64,000 bases of DNA from Arcanobacterium phocae (GTDB lineage Bacteria > Actinomycetota > Actinomycetes > Actinomycetales > Actinomycetaceae), in assembly GCF_900105865.1 (NCBI RefSeq), contig NZ_LT629804.1, forward strand, positions 806,001 through 870,000. Direction: 5' to 3'. Under the pieces are notes generated by a model. The model was not told where the DNA came from. It worked only from the letters and a program-made list of their open reading frames with translations, and did no database searches. Below are positions 53,629 through 62,405 of the stretch, one piece after another (position 1 is the stretch's first letter; the number at the start of each line of letters is the position of its first letter). Position numbers and translations under genes: made by a program.

Positions 53629-54084
53629 ATGGTTTTCGTAAGAAAATTTGTACAAGCGGATGCGCCTGCAATCCTCGCTGCTTTCCACTCAGATCCTGAT
53701 ATGAAACGCCAAGGAAATGTCTCGACGCTTGAGGAAGCCCGCAGATATATTCGGCAGTTTACTGATTCTGATTCGATGGATGCTTGGGTGGTTGATTGTG
53801 ATGGGCGCGCTGTTGGTCTTGTCGGAGTATCGTTTGATAGAGAAAACCGCAATGGCTGGTTTTTCTATTGGATGTCTGCGGAGTATCGCGGACGAGGATG
53901 GACGTCGATCGCAGCTCGAACGATTGCTAATTGGGCATTGTCTGAGGGCGGTATGGAACGCTTAGAGTTAGGGTATCGAGTTAATAATCCGCAGTCTGCC
54001 TTTGTTGCTCATGCGGCCGGATTTATTCGTGAAGGTTTAGAACGCTCAAAATTTTTTAGTAAATGGAGTGCGTATCGATGTTGA
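53629..54084 (+). CDS. GNAT-family N-acetyltransferase (RimJ/RimL-like)
   Basis: A 151-residue acetyltransferase. The acetyl-CoA loop reads YRGRGWTSIAARTIANWAL, with RLELGYRVNNPQSAFVAHAAGF and then REGLERS as in RimJ/RimL-type enzymes that modify protein N-termini or small molecules. Motif A has Trp-Thr-Ser where Gly/Ile/Ala is usual (RGRGWTS versus RGKGIAT), a small deviation. GATAACG precedes the ATG, and the ribosome site is weak. It follows another GNAT gene by 128 bases. The substrate is unknown. Confidence 0.88.
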   Translation: MVFVRKFVQADAPAILAAFHSDPDMKRQGNVSTLEEARRYIRQFTDSDSMDAWVVDCDGRAVGLVGVSFDRENRNGWFFYWMSAEYRGRGWTSIAARTIANWALSEGGMERLELGYRVNNPQSAFVAHAAGFIREGLERSKFFSKWSAYRC

Positions 54085-54166
54085 AACGTGTGGCAGACTG
54101 GTCGATGACCCGTGGCCAGAGGGTCGATGTTTTGATTTATATGTCTAGAAGGAGTTGAGACAAGTC

Positions 54167-54703
54167 TCAAGCCCGCTGTGGAAACTGATACACCCAGCGC
54201 ACGATTGGCTCGCCGGTAGTCGGGTGGTTGCTGGAATTTTCAGCGGAAGTCTGTGGCACAAACCCAAGTTTGCGATGAAGCCGAACAGCACCTATACGCG
54301 ATTTTTCAAATTCGTTAACTGCAACGGTTGCCTGTGTCATGGATTCGATATGTTGTAGTAAGAGTTGTAACGCCAGAGTTGCGAGTCCTTGGTTACGCAT
54401 GTTCGGAACAATATTGATTCCTATTTGGGCCTCACGGTCGATAATTCGGTAATGAGCGTGACCGACAAATTGGTCCGTTGATATTTGTACGAGATAAAAA
54501 TAGCCAGCTTGGACAACATCCGAACAGTAATCGTTAAGGAATTGCGTCCATTCGTGTTCGGGCCAGTCGATACATCCGGTGGCGTTATCGTATCCAGGGT
54601 AAGGAATCTGCCGCCCGGCGTTGTATGACATCATGTCTGGATTGTGTAGCCATCGTTGGCGGTATTCGAGTTCGTTGTAGGTGGGAGTATGCAATCGAAT
54701 CAC
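54167..54703 (-). CDS. GNAT-family N-acetyltransferase
   Basis: A 178-residue acetyltransferase on the reverse strand. QIGINIVPNMRNQGLATLALQLLL is the acetyl-CoA loop region (R-N-Q-G-L-A) and GAVRLHRKLGFVPQ is the C-terminal motif. The N-terminal part contains two tryptophan-rich stretches (RQRWLHNPD, WPEHEWTQFL) that may shape the acceptor site. The acceptor is unknown. It is divergent from the fourth GNAT gene, and palindromic copy 3 lies in the intergenic region, 87 bases from this start. Confidence 0.87.
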   Translation of the reverse strand: MIRLHTPTYNELEYRQRWLHNPDMMSYNAGRQIPYPGYDNATGCIDWPEHEWTQFLNDYCSDVVQAGYFYLVQISTDQFVGHAHYRIIDREAQIGINIVPNMRNQGLATLALQLLLQHIESMTQATVAVNEFEKSRIGAVRLHRKLGFVPQTSAENSSNHPTTGEPIVRWVYQFPQRA

Positions 54704-54789
54704 CGGGAAATTGTTATACGCATAGTTAGTGTTGCACAGTGGTTAAACAGTGTCAGATAGGATTGTTGTTACTACGTGTAGCGGTCTAG

Positions 54790-54851
54790 AATCTTGGCAA
54801 TAGCGCAAACCTAGGCGTATATGAGCTAGGTTTGCGCTATTGCCGGGTTTT
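54790..54851. repeat. Palindromic dispersed element, copy 3
   Basis: Arms 54795-54814 and 54826-54845 pair with one G-T mismatch at the stem base around loop GCGTATATGAG. Flanks are AATCT and GGGTTTT. It ends 27 bases before the ATG of the fourth GNAT gene, so the hairpin would fall in that gene's 5' leader or promoter. Confidence 0.9.
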
Positions 54852-54878
54852 GACGACACCCCAGAAAGGAACCAGCCG

Positions 54879-55385
54879 ATGTCAGCCTTATTTTTACGCC
54901 CGCTTGGCCCTGATGATGAAGTTCAGGCGTTAGAAGCAAACGCAGAGTTCGCTGGCAGCGGTTTCGATTTCTTACTGAAGTGTGATGATGAGACGTGGTC
55001 GCACTATTTGGCTCGGATTGCAGATGAGCGTGCCGGAGTGAATCTTCCCCAAGGGCGGGTTCCCGCAACATTTTTCGGTGCTTTTGTAGAGGATACCCTT
55101 GTTGGGCGCGTGAGTATTCGGCATGCGCTTAATGACTATTTGCTCCAGTATGGCGGACATATTGGCTACGGGGTGCGCCCCGAGTATCGGCGCCGTGGAT
55201 ATGCGACTGAGATTTTGTGCCAGGCTGTTAGGTATGCGAACAATCTAGGCATCGATCCGGTGCTTGTGACGTGCGCTCAAACCAATATCGGTTCCCGAAA
55301 AACGATCGAGTCATGCGACGGAGTGCTAGAAAATACGGTATCAAATTCGGGCATAATAACTCGACGATATTGGATTGCGGGATAG
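54879..55385 (+). CDS. GNAT-family N-acetyltransferase
   Basis: A 168-residue acetyltransferase. HIGYGVRPEYRRRGYATEIL is a textbook motif A with acetyl-CoA loop R-R-R-G-Y-A, and TCAQTNIGSRKTIESCDG is the C-terminal helix region. ATG 54879 follows AAAGGA at about seven bases. An in-frame ATG at 54840 lies within the palindromic element and is rejected. It most resembles YjdJ/YitI-type small-molecule acetyltransferases; the substrate is unknown. A ~230-base AT-rich gap follows before the sugar ABC operon. Confidence 0.88.
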   Translation: MSALFLRPLGPDDEVQALEANAEFAGSGFDFLLKCDDETWSHYLARIADERAGVNLPQGRVPATFFGAFVEDTLVGRVSIRHALNDYLLQYGGHIGYGVRPEYRRRGYATEILCQAVRYANNLGIDPVLVTCAQTNIGSRKTIESCDGVLENTVSNSGIITRRYWIAG

Positions 55386-55555
55386 TTTTTCACTTTACTT
55401 TCGGTGTGATAGTTATAGAGAAACTTAAGTGTCAGAGATATATACGCTTTGAAGCTATATAGTTCTTCCTCTTTGCAACTGCCTCGGAAAATAACTTTAA
55501 ATTTACCAACACTCTCCAAAATAGTGTCGTGTGTCATAGTATGTGTTATTATCTT

Positions 55556-55577
55556 TCTATCGGCGCGCGTCGATAGA
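55556..55577. promoter_or_regulatory. Candidate LacI-type operator before the sugar ABC operon
   Basis: An inverted repeat, TCTATCG (55556-55562) and CGATAGA (55571-55577) around GCGCGCGT, lies 37 bases before the binding-protein ATG in the promoter region. The operon ends in a LacI-family gene, so autoregulatory repression through this site is plausible. Assigned by symmetry and position only. Confidence 0.45.
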
Positions 55578-55613
55578 AAATTTCTATGTTTGACAACAAA
55601 GGGGTTTCGCAGC

Positions 55614-56891
55614 ATGAAAAAGACATTTTCAATACTTTTTTCTCTCGCAATAACTATGGCAACGCTAGCTGCATGTAGCGGTGAGGGCAACAACGATAAC
55701 GCTAGTCCATCAGATTTTGAGGGGCGAGGGCCGATTACCTATGTTCAGGGTAAAGACAACTCCGGCAAGCTCGTCAATGTGATGGAGATGTGGAATAAAG
55801 ATCATCCAGACGAACAAGTCAAAATGATTGAACTATCTACAGAAGCTGACCAGCAGCGTCAGTCGATGATCCAGAACGCCCAAACAAAGTCAGATGCATA
55901 CTGTGTCTTGTCAGTAGATAATGTATGGGTATCAGAATTTGCTGCAAACCGCTGGATTGACCAGCTTCCGGCAGATCAATTCCCCAAGTCTGAAATACTA
56001 GATCCGGTGTGGAAGACTGGTGAATATCGCGGAAATCTGTACGCGATGCCTCATGGTTCGGATGGTGGCATTCTCTACTATCGTAAAGATCTTCTGGAAC
56101 AGGCAGGTATAACGGAAGCTCCAAAGACCTGGGATGATATGGAAAAGCAGTGCGAAGCTGTCCGCCAGATTCCAGGACATGAAAATATCGGGTGTTATGG
56201 TGGCCAGTTTGCGAAGTATGAAGGTCTGACAGTGAATGTTGATGAAGCGATTCACTCGGCAGGCGGAGAGGTCATCAACGATGAAGGGAAAGTCGTTGTC
56301 GATTCCCCTGAATCTAAAGCAGGGCTCCAGAAACTTATGGACGGGTTCAAAAATGATCTGATTCCGCAAGAAGCTCTGACTTATAAGGAAGAAGAAGGAC
56401 GAGCTGCTTTTGAGGGCGATCGTCTTGTCTTCTATCGGAACTGGCCGTACCAGTATTCTCTGTCTGCTAAGACTATCGACGGAAAGTTCGGTGTTGCTCC
56501 AATGCCTGGCTTCAAGGAAGGAAGCGTTGGTGCTTCGTCGCTGGGTGGGCACAACGCGGCGATTTCGTCGTTCTGCAAGAATAAAGCAACCGCTTTGGAC
56601 TTCGTTAAGTTCTACACGTCAAAAGATATTTCGGATTACATGCTGAAAGAAATGTCATTAGCACCTATATATACAGAACTGTACGATGATGCAAAGAACA
56701 TTGAAGAGTATCCATATTTGCCAGTACTTAAGGCATCTATTGAAGCCGCCTCACCACGTCCACAAGTAGCTAACTATGGTGATGTTACTGCAGCAATCCA
56801 AGATGCGGTATTCCCAGCCCTCAAGGGAGAAAAAACTGCTGACGAAGCTATTGCTCAGCTATCCGAGAAGCTTTCGCAGCTGATCAAGTGA
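55614..56891 (+). CDS. Carbohydrate ABC transporter substrate-binding lipoprotein
   Basis: A 425-residue solute-binding protein. Residues 1-22 are a lipoprotein signal ending in the lipobox LAAC, with Cys22 as the lipid-attachment site. The mature part has the family-1 extracellular binding protein pattern, for example PHGSDGGILYYRKDLLEQAG, then KTWDDMEKQCEAVR, and GGHNAAISSFCKNKATALDFVKF. It presumably captures an oligosaccharide (an alpha-glucoside, given the GH13 enzyme downstream). AAAGGGG precedes the ATG at 55614. A 14-base stem follows its stop before the permease genes. Confidence 0.93.
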   Translation: MKKTFSILFSLAITMATLAACSGEGNNDNASPSDFEGRGPITYVQGKDNSGKLVNVMEMWNKDHPDEQVKMIELSTEADQQRQSMIQNAQTKSDAYCVLSVDNVWVSEFAANRWIDQLPADQFPKSEILDPVWKTGEYRGNLYAMPHGSDGGILYYRKDLLEQAGITEAPKTWDDMEKQCEAVRQIPGHENIGCYGGQFAKYEGLTVNVDEAIHSAGGEVINDEGKVVVDSPESKAGLQKLMDGFKNDLIPQEALTYKEEEGRAAFEGDRLVFYRNWPYQYSLSAKTIDGKFGVAPMPGFKEGSVGASSLGGHNAAISSFCKNKATALDFVKFYTSKDISDYMLKEMSLAPIYTELYDDAKNIEEYPYLPVLKASIEAASPRPQVANYGDVTAAIQDAVFPALKGEKTADEAIAQLSEKLSQLIK

Positions 56892-56894
56892 GTG

Positions 56895-56931
56895 TTTTGT
56901 GGTGGAACACTTGAATCGTTCCACCACAAAA
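56895..56931 (+). terminator. Intercistronic hairpin between binding protein and permease genes
   Basis: Perfect 14-base arms TTTTGTGGTGGAAC (56895-56908) and GTTCCACCACAAAA (56918-56931), without a T-tract, lie between the first two genes of the sugar operon. Such stems often stabilise the upstream message or cut read-through, so that more binding protein than permease is made. Confidence 0.7.
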
Positions 56932-56956
56932 TGCTGATCCTTGTACGGAGAAAACA

Positions 56957-57997
56957 ATGAGTACAGCGAAGAAAACTCATCAGAATCTTGATGTTATCCA
57001 GCCGCGTGCACAAAGACGGGACTCAGCCAAGCGCCAGGCTCGGTTGGCTTGGTTTTTGGTAGCCCCTACAATTATCGTCATCACCGTTGTCGTCATTTTC
57101 CCAACGCTTACCGCAGTCTATCAGTCGTTATTTGGTGCTAAAGGTATTGATCCTAACACTGGCTTCGTGAATGAAACAGAGCCATTTGTAGGCTTACAGA
57201 ACTATGCAAATATGTTCCGAGGAGAGTCTGGGGAACGATTCTGGAACGCGGCGTATAATACAACCTTATTTGCCATATGCACTGTTGTTCTAGAAACTAT
57301 TTTAGGCGTTGCTATGGCACTGATTATGCATAAAGCTATGCGCGGACGTGGTTTAGTGCGAGCTGCGATTTTAGTTCCGTGGGCCATACCGACCGCAGTT
57401 TCGGCAATTTTATGGAAGTGGATTTTCGATGCTCATGGTGCAGCAAATGCACTTTTGGGAACGCAGATTCTTTGGGCAACTTCGGATATTCCAGCGAAAA
57501 TGGCAATAATTGTCGCTGACACATGGAAGACTGCTCCTTTCATTGGACTGTTAACCCTGGCAGGACTGCAAGTTATTCCAGATGAAGTATATGAAGCCGC
57601 GAAGATCGACGGAGCCAACGCATGGCAACGTTTTCGGCGTATCACGCTGCCGCTCGTTAAGCCGGCTCTCATCATTGCGGTGCTATTCCGCTTACTGGAT
57701 GCACTGCGAATGTTCGATTTGCCCTATATTCTAATCGGTGCTCGAAAAGGTTCCGTGGAAACCTTGTCAATGCTGGTTCAAGATGAAGCGTCCAATTTAA
57801 GATATGGGTCTGCAGCGGCTTATGCACTCATGCTATTTGCTTATGTGTTTCTTATTGCCTTTGCTTTTATTAAAGCGGCTGGAGCTGATGTTATTGGTGT
57901 CGAAAGTAAACATGACAAAGTTCCACTGAGACAACTTTTTGTCAATGTGCGTATGCCTTGGAAACGTTTGGCTAAGACGAAAAAGGAAGGAGCATAA
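56957..57997 (+). CDS. Carbohydrate ABC transporter permease (MalF/UgpA-like)
   Basis: A 346-residue inner permease with six main helices between about residues 30 and 310. The EAA loop that docks the ATPase reads EAAKIDGANAWQRFRRITLP near residues 212-231. A long polar N-terminus and a basic C-terminal tail flank the core. It pairs with the next gene product to form the channel. The operon encodes no ATPase; actinobacteria commonly share one MsiK-type ATPase among sugar importers. GGAGAAAAC precedes the ATG. Confidence 0.94.
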   Translation: MSTAKKTHQNLDVIQPRAQRRDSAKRQARLAWFLVAPTIIVITVVVIFPTLTAVYQSLFGAKGIDPNTGFVNETEPFVGLQNYANMFRGESGERFWNAAYNTTLFAICTVVLETILGVAMALIMHKAMRGRGLVRAAILVPWAIPTAVSAILWKWIFDAHGAANALLGTQILWATSDIPAKMAIIVADTWKTAPFIGLLTLAGLQVIPDEVYEAAKIDGANAWQRFRRITLPLVKPALIIAVLFRLLDALRMFDLPYILIGARKGSVETLSMLVQDEASNLRYGSAAAYALMLFAYVFLIAFAFIKAAGADVIGVESKHDKVPLRQLFVNVRMPWKRLAKTKKEGA

Positions 57998-57999
57998 AG

Positions 58000-58839
58000 A
58001 TGAAAAAGTTTCAGAAAAAACTTGGTAATACATCCTCGGTAGTTGGCATCATTGCCATCGTGGTTTTCTGTCTGGCACCTTTCTACTGGATGTTTGTCTC
58101 TTCAATCCGCCCAGCTACTAAAATTTTCGAGACATCGCTGTGGCCCAGTGAAGTGAGTTTTGAAAACTACGGAGCTGTTTTCGATCCATCGCGTGGATTT
58201 GGCCGTGCTTTGATTAATTCAGTAATCGTTGCAGGTACAACCACAATTCTTGCCCTACTAGTTGCAACGTTTGCCGCCTATGCTTTGGCACGTTTAGAGT
58301 TTCGGGGGAAAACCTTCATTCTTACGGTTATTGTGGCTACCTCGATGTTTCCAATAGTCGCGATTGTTGTTCCACTTTTGCAGTTGTTTACTGGTATAGG
58401 CTGGATCAATACTTATCAATCGATGATCTTGCCTAGTTTGTCTTTCGCATTGCCGTTAGCAGTATGGAATCTCCATAGTTTCTTCCGGCAGATGCCACGC
58501 GAACTTGAACAAGCAGCCATGATCGATGGTTGCACACCAGGCCAGGCATTTCGAAAAATTATTATGCCTCTAGCTGCTCCAGGCGTCTTTACTACTGCGA
58601 TCATTGTCTTTATCAATGCTTGGAATGAATTCATGATTGCAGTCACGATGGTCAATGATCAGGCGATGCAAACAGCGCCTGTGGCGATTTCAAAGTTTGG
58701 TGGAGTTTCCCAATTCGAAACGCCGTATGGGTCGCAAATGGCAGCTGGAATTGTTGTAACGATCCCCTTGGTGATTTTGGTTCTTGTTTTCCAACGCCGA
58801 ATTGTTGCTGGGCTGGCAGCCGGTGGAGTTAAGTCTTAA
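58000..58839 (+). CDS. Carbohydrate ABC transporter permease (MalG/UgpE-like)
   Basis: A 279-residue permease with six helices. The EAA motif appears as EQAAMIDGCTPGQAFRKIIMPLAAPG near residues 170-195; the first residues (LEQAAMIDG) fit the MalG group. It starts two bases after the previous stop, with AAGGAG inside the end of the upstream gene, so expression is tightly coupled. It forms the heterodimeric channel with the preceding permease. The lumen-facing loops give no clue to the exact sugar. Confidence 0.94.
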   Translation: MKKFQKKLGNTSSVVGIIAIVVFCLAPFYWMFVSSIRPATKIFETSLWPSEVSFENYGAVFDPSRGFGRALINSVIVAGTTTILALLVATFAAYALARLEFRGKTFILTVIVATSMFPIVAIVVPLLQLFTGIGWINTYQSMILPSLSFALPLAVWNLHSFFRQMPRELEQAAMIDGCTPGQAFRKIIMPLAAPGVFTTAIIVFINAWNEFMIAVTMVNDQAMQTAPVAISKFGGVSQFETPYGSQMAAGIVVTIPLVILVLVFQRRIVAGLAAGGVKS

Positions 58840-58857
58840 TCTATTGAAAGGTTTACA

Positions 58858-60516
58858 ATGCGAAAAGATCTGAATCAATGGTGGCGTAAAGCTGTCATCT
58901 ATCAGGTATACCCACGTAGCTTTAATGACACGAATAAGGATGGAATCGGTGATATTACGGGTATTATCGATCGGATTGATTATTTACGAAACTTAGGTGT
59001 AGATGCAATTTGGATCTCGCCCTTCTATCCTTCGCCTCAAGTAGACGCCGGATACGATGTTGCTGATTATTTTGACATCAATCCTGAATACGGCTCATTA
59101 GAGGATGCAAAAGAACTGATTACCCGTGCGCATGAAGCTGGAATTAAAGTGATTATCGACGTCGTTCCTAATCATTCTTCCAGTGAACATGTCTGGTTCC
59201 AGGAAGCACTGCGCGCCGGACATGATTCGCCGGAGCGTGCTCGCTATATTTTCCGGCATTCGATCGGCCAACCTCCAAACAATTGGGGGTCAATGTTTGG
59301 TGGTTCAGCATGGTCGCCAGTCGAACCATTGACAGGTAAGGCAGAAGATCAGGACTGGTGGTATTTGCATCTATTTGCTCCGGAACAACCAGATTTCGAC
59401 TGGAATAATTCGGATGTGCATAATATATTTCTTGACTATTTCCGTTTCTGGTGTAATTTGGGCGTTGACGGTTTTCGGGTTGACGTTGCTCATGGCTTGG
59501 TTAAACAAGCAGGGTTGCCTGATGACGAAGTAGGGCCAGATCGATGGGGCTCTGGAAAACGGGAAGCAGACGAACTAGATTCTGGTCCTATGTTCGATCA
59601 AGACGGTGTACATGACATATATCGTGAATGGCGCAATGTACTAAACGAATACGGTCCAGATCGAATGATGGTGGCTGAAGCATGGGTTGATCCACCCGCC
59701 CGTGGCGCACTCTATGTGCGTGAAGAGGAAATGAGCCAAGCATTCAATTTTGACTATCTTAAGTGCGGCTGGCGTCCGGAGAGGCTACGCCACATTATTG
59801 ACCAGACATTGCGTGAAATGGGAAACGTTGGCGCTCCAGTGACATGGGTCTTGTCCAATCATGACGTTGTCCGGCATACATCTCGATTCGGATTTGATCC
59901 GGGGCATAGTACAGAAGGCGGAATCGGTATCGGCGATCCACAACCAGATCGTGATTTAGGTTTACAACGAGGCCTGTCAATGACGCTTTTTACTCTGGGA
60001 CTTCCTGGTTCCGCTTATATCTATCAAGGTGAAGAGCTGGGGCTACCTGAGGTAACTGATATGCCAGACGATGCACGACAAGATCCGACATGGCTACGAA
60101 CTGGGCACCGCGTCCGTGGGCGCGACGGGTGCCGAGTGCCACTACCATGGAAATCAGATCCACAAGATACTGGTTTTGGAGTGCATCCTTGGCTCCCTCA
60201 ACCTACAGACTGGCATCGGTTTTCGGTGCAGGCTCAGGAGCAGGATCCAAGTTCTGTGCTGAATATGTACCGAAAGATGATTGGGCTTCGCCGACAATAC
60301 GATCTCGGTGCTGGTGATTTCAGCTGGATCCAGAATACGAATAGTGAGCTTCTGCTAGGGCAAAATGGGCCTATAATACTTGCTTTAAATATGGGTGATA
60401 AACCAGCGGTGATCCAAGGGAAATTCAGTGTTATAGTATCCACCGGTAGGTATCGTTTACAATCAGATACGTGTGAAATAGATGCAAATTCTGCAGTTTG
60501 GCTGACACAACAATAG
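58858..60516 (+). CDS. GH13 alpha-glucosidase
   Basis: A 552-residue glycoside hydrolase of the alpha-amylase superfamily. The four conserved regions are visible: DVVPNHSS, GFRVDVAHG with the nucleophile aspartate, MVAEAWVD with the acid/base glutamate, and LSNHDVVRH with the transition-state aspartate. WWRKAVIYQVYPRSFNDTNKDG opens the protein; the DTNKDGIGD stretch is the usual calcium site of oligo-1,6-glucosidase/alpha-glucosidase members. No signal peptide is present, so it cleaves imported oligosaccharide inside the cell. Maltose, isomaltose-type sugars and trehalose remain possible substrates. It starts 18 bases after the permease. Confidence 0.94.
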   Translation: MRKDLNQWWRKAVIYQVYPRSFNDTNKDGIGDITGIIDRIDYLRNLGVDAIWISPFYPSPQVDAGYDVADYFDINPEYGSLEDAKELITRAHEAGIKVIIDVVPNHSSSEHVWFQEALRAGHDSPERARYIFRHSIGQPPNNWGSMFGGSAWSPVEPLTGKAEDQDWWYLHLFAPEQPDFDWNNSDVHNIFLDYFRFWCNLGVDGFRVDVAHGLVKQAGLPDDEVGPDRWGSGKREADELDSGPMFDQDGVHDIYREWRNVLNEYGPDRMMVAEAWVDPPARGALYVREEEMSQAFNFDYLKCGWRPERLRHIIDQTLREMGNVGAPVTWVLSNHDVVRHTSRFGFDPGHSTEGGIGIGDPQPDRDLGLQRGLSMTLFTLGLPGSAYIYQGEELGLPEVTDMPDDARQDPTWLRTGHRVRGRDGCRVPLPWKSDPQDTGFGVHPWLPQPTDWHRFSVQAQEQDPSSVLNMYRKMIGLRRQYDLGAGDFSWIQNTNSELLLGQNGPIILALNMGDKPAVIQGKFSVIVSTGRYRLQSDTCEIDANSAVWLTQQ

Positions 60517-60528
60517 TGGGGGTACTTG

Positions 60529-61521
60529 ATGGCGACACGTGCGGATGTAGCTAGGCTTGCGGGCGTGTCGCCATCAACTGTGTCCTATGTGCTTAATGGC
60601 GAGAGACCAACCACGCCGGAAACACAGATGCGGGTACGGAAAGCAATCGAGGAACTTGGCTACGTTCCGCATCGTTGGGCCGGTAATCTCGCTGCGAGAT
60701 CGTTACGAACAATTGGGTTGCATTTTAGCGTTGGTGACCATGGAATCGATGAGGTCGCTGGCGAGTATATATCTGGTATGAAAGACCGTGCGGCAGATCT
60801 TGGCATCGTTTTGACTATTCCAGTTCTGGCAACCTCCGAGCCAGAGGACTTTCGGTATTTTCTCCGGTCACGGGTTGTTGATGCGCTCATTATGATGGAA
60901 GTTGTCAGTAATGATTGGCGTGAGCCGATTGTTGAGGAAGAGAATATTCCAGCTATATTTTTAGGATCTCCTGGTACTGGCCATGTGCCATTTATTGAAT
61001 CGGATTTCGTTGATATTGGTCATCGGGCCATGAAATATAGCGCAGAACGTGGATTTCGTCGGAGTTTGGTTGTGGTTCGGTCGGAAGACCGTTCAGATTT
61101 TGTCCGAGCTTCGGAGCTCATGATCCAGGGTGTACGTCAAGACCAACAGAGTTTGAGTAACGATGTTACTATCTTGCGGCTTCCATCGAGCCCGATGAGT
61201 GCCTTCGACATTTTAGATAGGCTCTCGCAGTCTTCTGAGCACACTGTAGTTATGGGAGATAACTATGAGGCATTATCAACGTTGATGTCGATTTCCCCGA
61301 GGTTCGGGTTGACGGTTGGGCAAGATTATTCACTTGTCTCGTTTGGCGGGAGTTATCATATTGAATCTGAGCGGTCATTGCGGACTACCGAGTGCGGTAC
61401 GGATCGTTATGAGATGGGCAGAATGTGCGTAGATTGCACGGTAGCTCGGTTCAACGGTGAGACTGATTTGTCATCCGTGTTTTTTCCTGCACGTATCGTT
61501 GAGGGCGGAACCGTTGCATAG
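60529..61521 (+). CDS. LacI-family transcriptional regulator
   Basis: A 330-residue repressor. The N-terminal helix-turn-helix and hinge read TRADVARLAGVSPSTVSYVL and then NGERPTTPETQMRVRKAIEELG. The rest is a periplasmic-binding-protein-like sugar sensor domain (from RTIGLHFSVG). It lies 12 bases after the alpha-glucosidase gene as the last gene of the operon. It presumably senses the imported sugar and controls the operon, perhaps through the inverted repeat at 55556-55577. ATG 60529 is preferred over the TTG immediately before it. GTGGGGG is the ribosome site. Confidence 0.94.
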   Translation: MATRADVARLAGVSPSTVSYVLNGERPTTPETQMRVRKAIEELGYVPHRWAGNLAARSLRTIGLHFSVGDHGIDEVAGEYISGMKDRAADLGIVLTIPVLATSEPEDFRYFLRSRVVDALIMMEVVSNDWREPIVEEENIPAIFLGSPGTGHVPFIESDFVDIGHRAMKYSAERGFRRSLVVVRSEDRSDFVRASELMIQGVRQDQQSLSNDVTILRLPSSPMSAFDILDRLSQSSEHTVVMGDNYEALSTLMSISPRFGLTVGQDYSLVSFGGSYHIESERSLRTTECGTDRYEMGRMCVDCTVARFNGETDLSSVFFPARIVEGGTVA

Positions 61522-61595
61522 AATCCTCGCCCGCTTTTCCGAGTAAAGTTTGCCGTGTAAATGTTTATGAAGCGCAGTGGCTAAAGGAGTTGGCG

Positions 61596-62405
61596 ATGAA
61601 TGATGTGAGTTTGGTGCAAACGTCATCGGGTCCGATATTGCCGTGGCGTCCGATCGTCACGTTCTTTGCCGCGACGCTGTTTCATTCGCTGTGGTTGATT
61701 GCTCTGCAGTTATGGCTGGGCGTGAGTCTTGACTACATCGCTTTTCCGCAGCTGAGTCCTACGTTGGGTTTGGCCACTACCTGGTTGTTGTATCGAAGTT
61801 GGTTGACACCGTTCTTGCCGGTGGCGCCAACGGGTGTGGGGGAGTTTGGTAGACGTTCGCGCATAGTTATTGTGGTGTGTCTCGGATATGTTCTTGCTAC
61901 CTGGGCGCTCGCGGAGTTACTGCAGGTGGGTTCGTATCGTGCCATGTTTACGGATTGGCATTTGGTCGGCTTCTTGACAGTGCAGTTTTTGGGCGCGTTG
62001 GTCGAAGAGATCGGCTGGCGTGGGTTTTTGCAGCCGTTGTTTGTGAAGCGTTTCGGCGCGATCTGGGGTGCGAGCCTGGTTGGCATCATCTGGGCGGCAT
62101 GGCACGGCGACCAGTTGCTAGATCCGGCGGGGTTTGTAATTTTTGCGTTGACGTGTGTGGCACTCTCGTTGGTCTTGGAGATGATGGTTGCCGGTTCTTG
62201 GTGGCAGCGGGGTTTGCTTGCAGCTGGGTTGCATTGGACAGTGAACATTGCGCCCGTCGTCGTTATTAATGTCGACGACGACGCAACGTCCAACGTGGCT
62301 GTTGCCGCGGTATCGCTAATTCCGCAATGTGTGTTTGGGGTGATCGCCCTTGTGATTCTTGTCAAACGCTACGGTTGGCCGCGATTGGGTAAACTTAAGA
62401 GATGA
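61596..62405 (+). CDS. CPBP-family intramembrane metalloprotease
   Basis: A 269-residue protein with about seven to eight hydrophobic segments. It carries the two CPBP (CaaX protease and bacteriocin-processing) motifs: a glutamate pair with arginine in VEEIGWRGFLQPL, and a histidine in WAAWHGDQLL. Prokaryotic members process peptides or act in bacteriocin self-immunity; the substrate here is unknown. ATG 61596 follows AAAGGAG at six bases. The stop overlaps the start of the DUF4300 lipoprotein gene (ATGA), so both are made together. Confidence 0.88.
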   Translation: MNDVSLVQTSSGPILPWRPIVTFFAATLFHSLWLIALQLWLGVSLDYIAFPQLSPTLGLATTWLLYRSWLTPFLPVAPTGVGEFGRRSRIVIVVCLGYVLATWALAELLQVGSYRAMFTDWHLVGFLTVQFLGALVEEIGWRGFLQPLFVKRFGAIWGASLVGIIWAAWHGDQLLDPAGFVIFALTCVALSLVLEMMVAGSWWQRGLLAAGLHWTVNIAPVVVINVDDDATSNVAVAAVSLIPQCVFGVIALVILVKRYGWPRLGKLKR

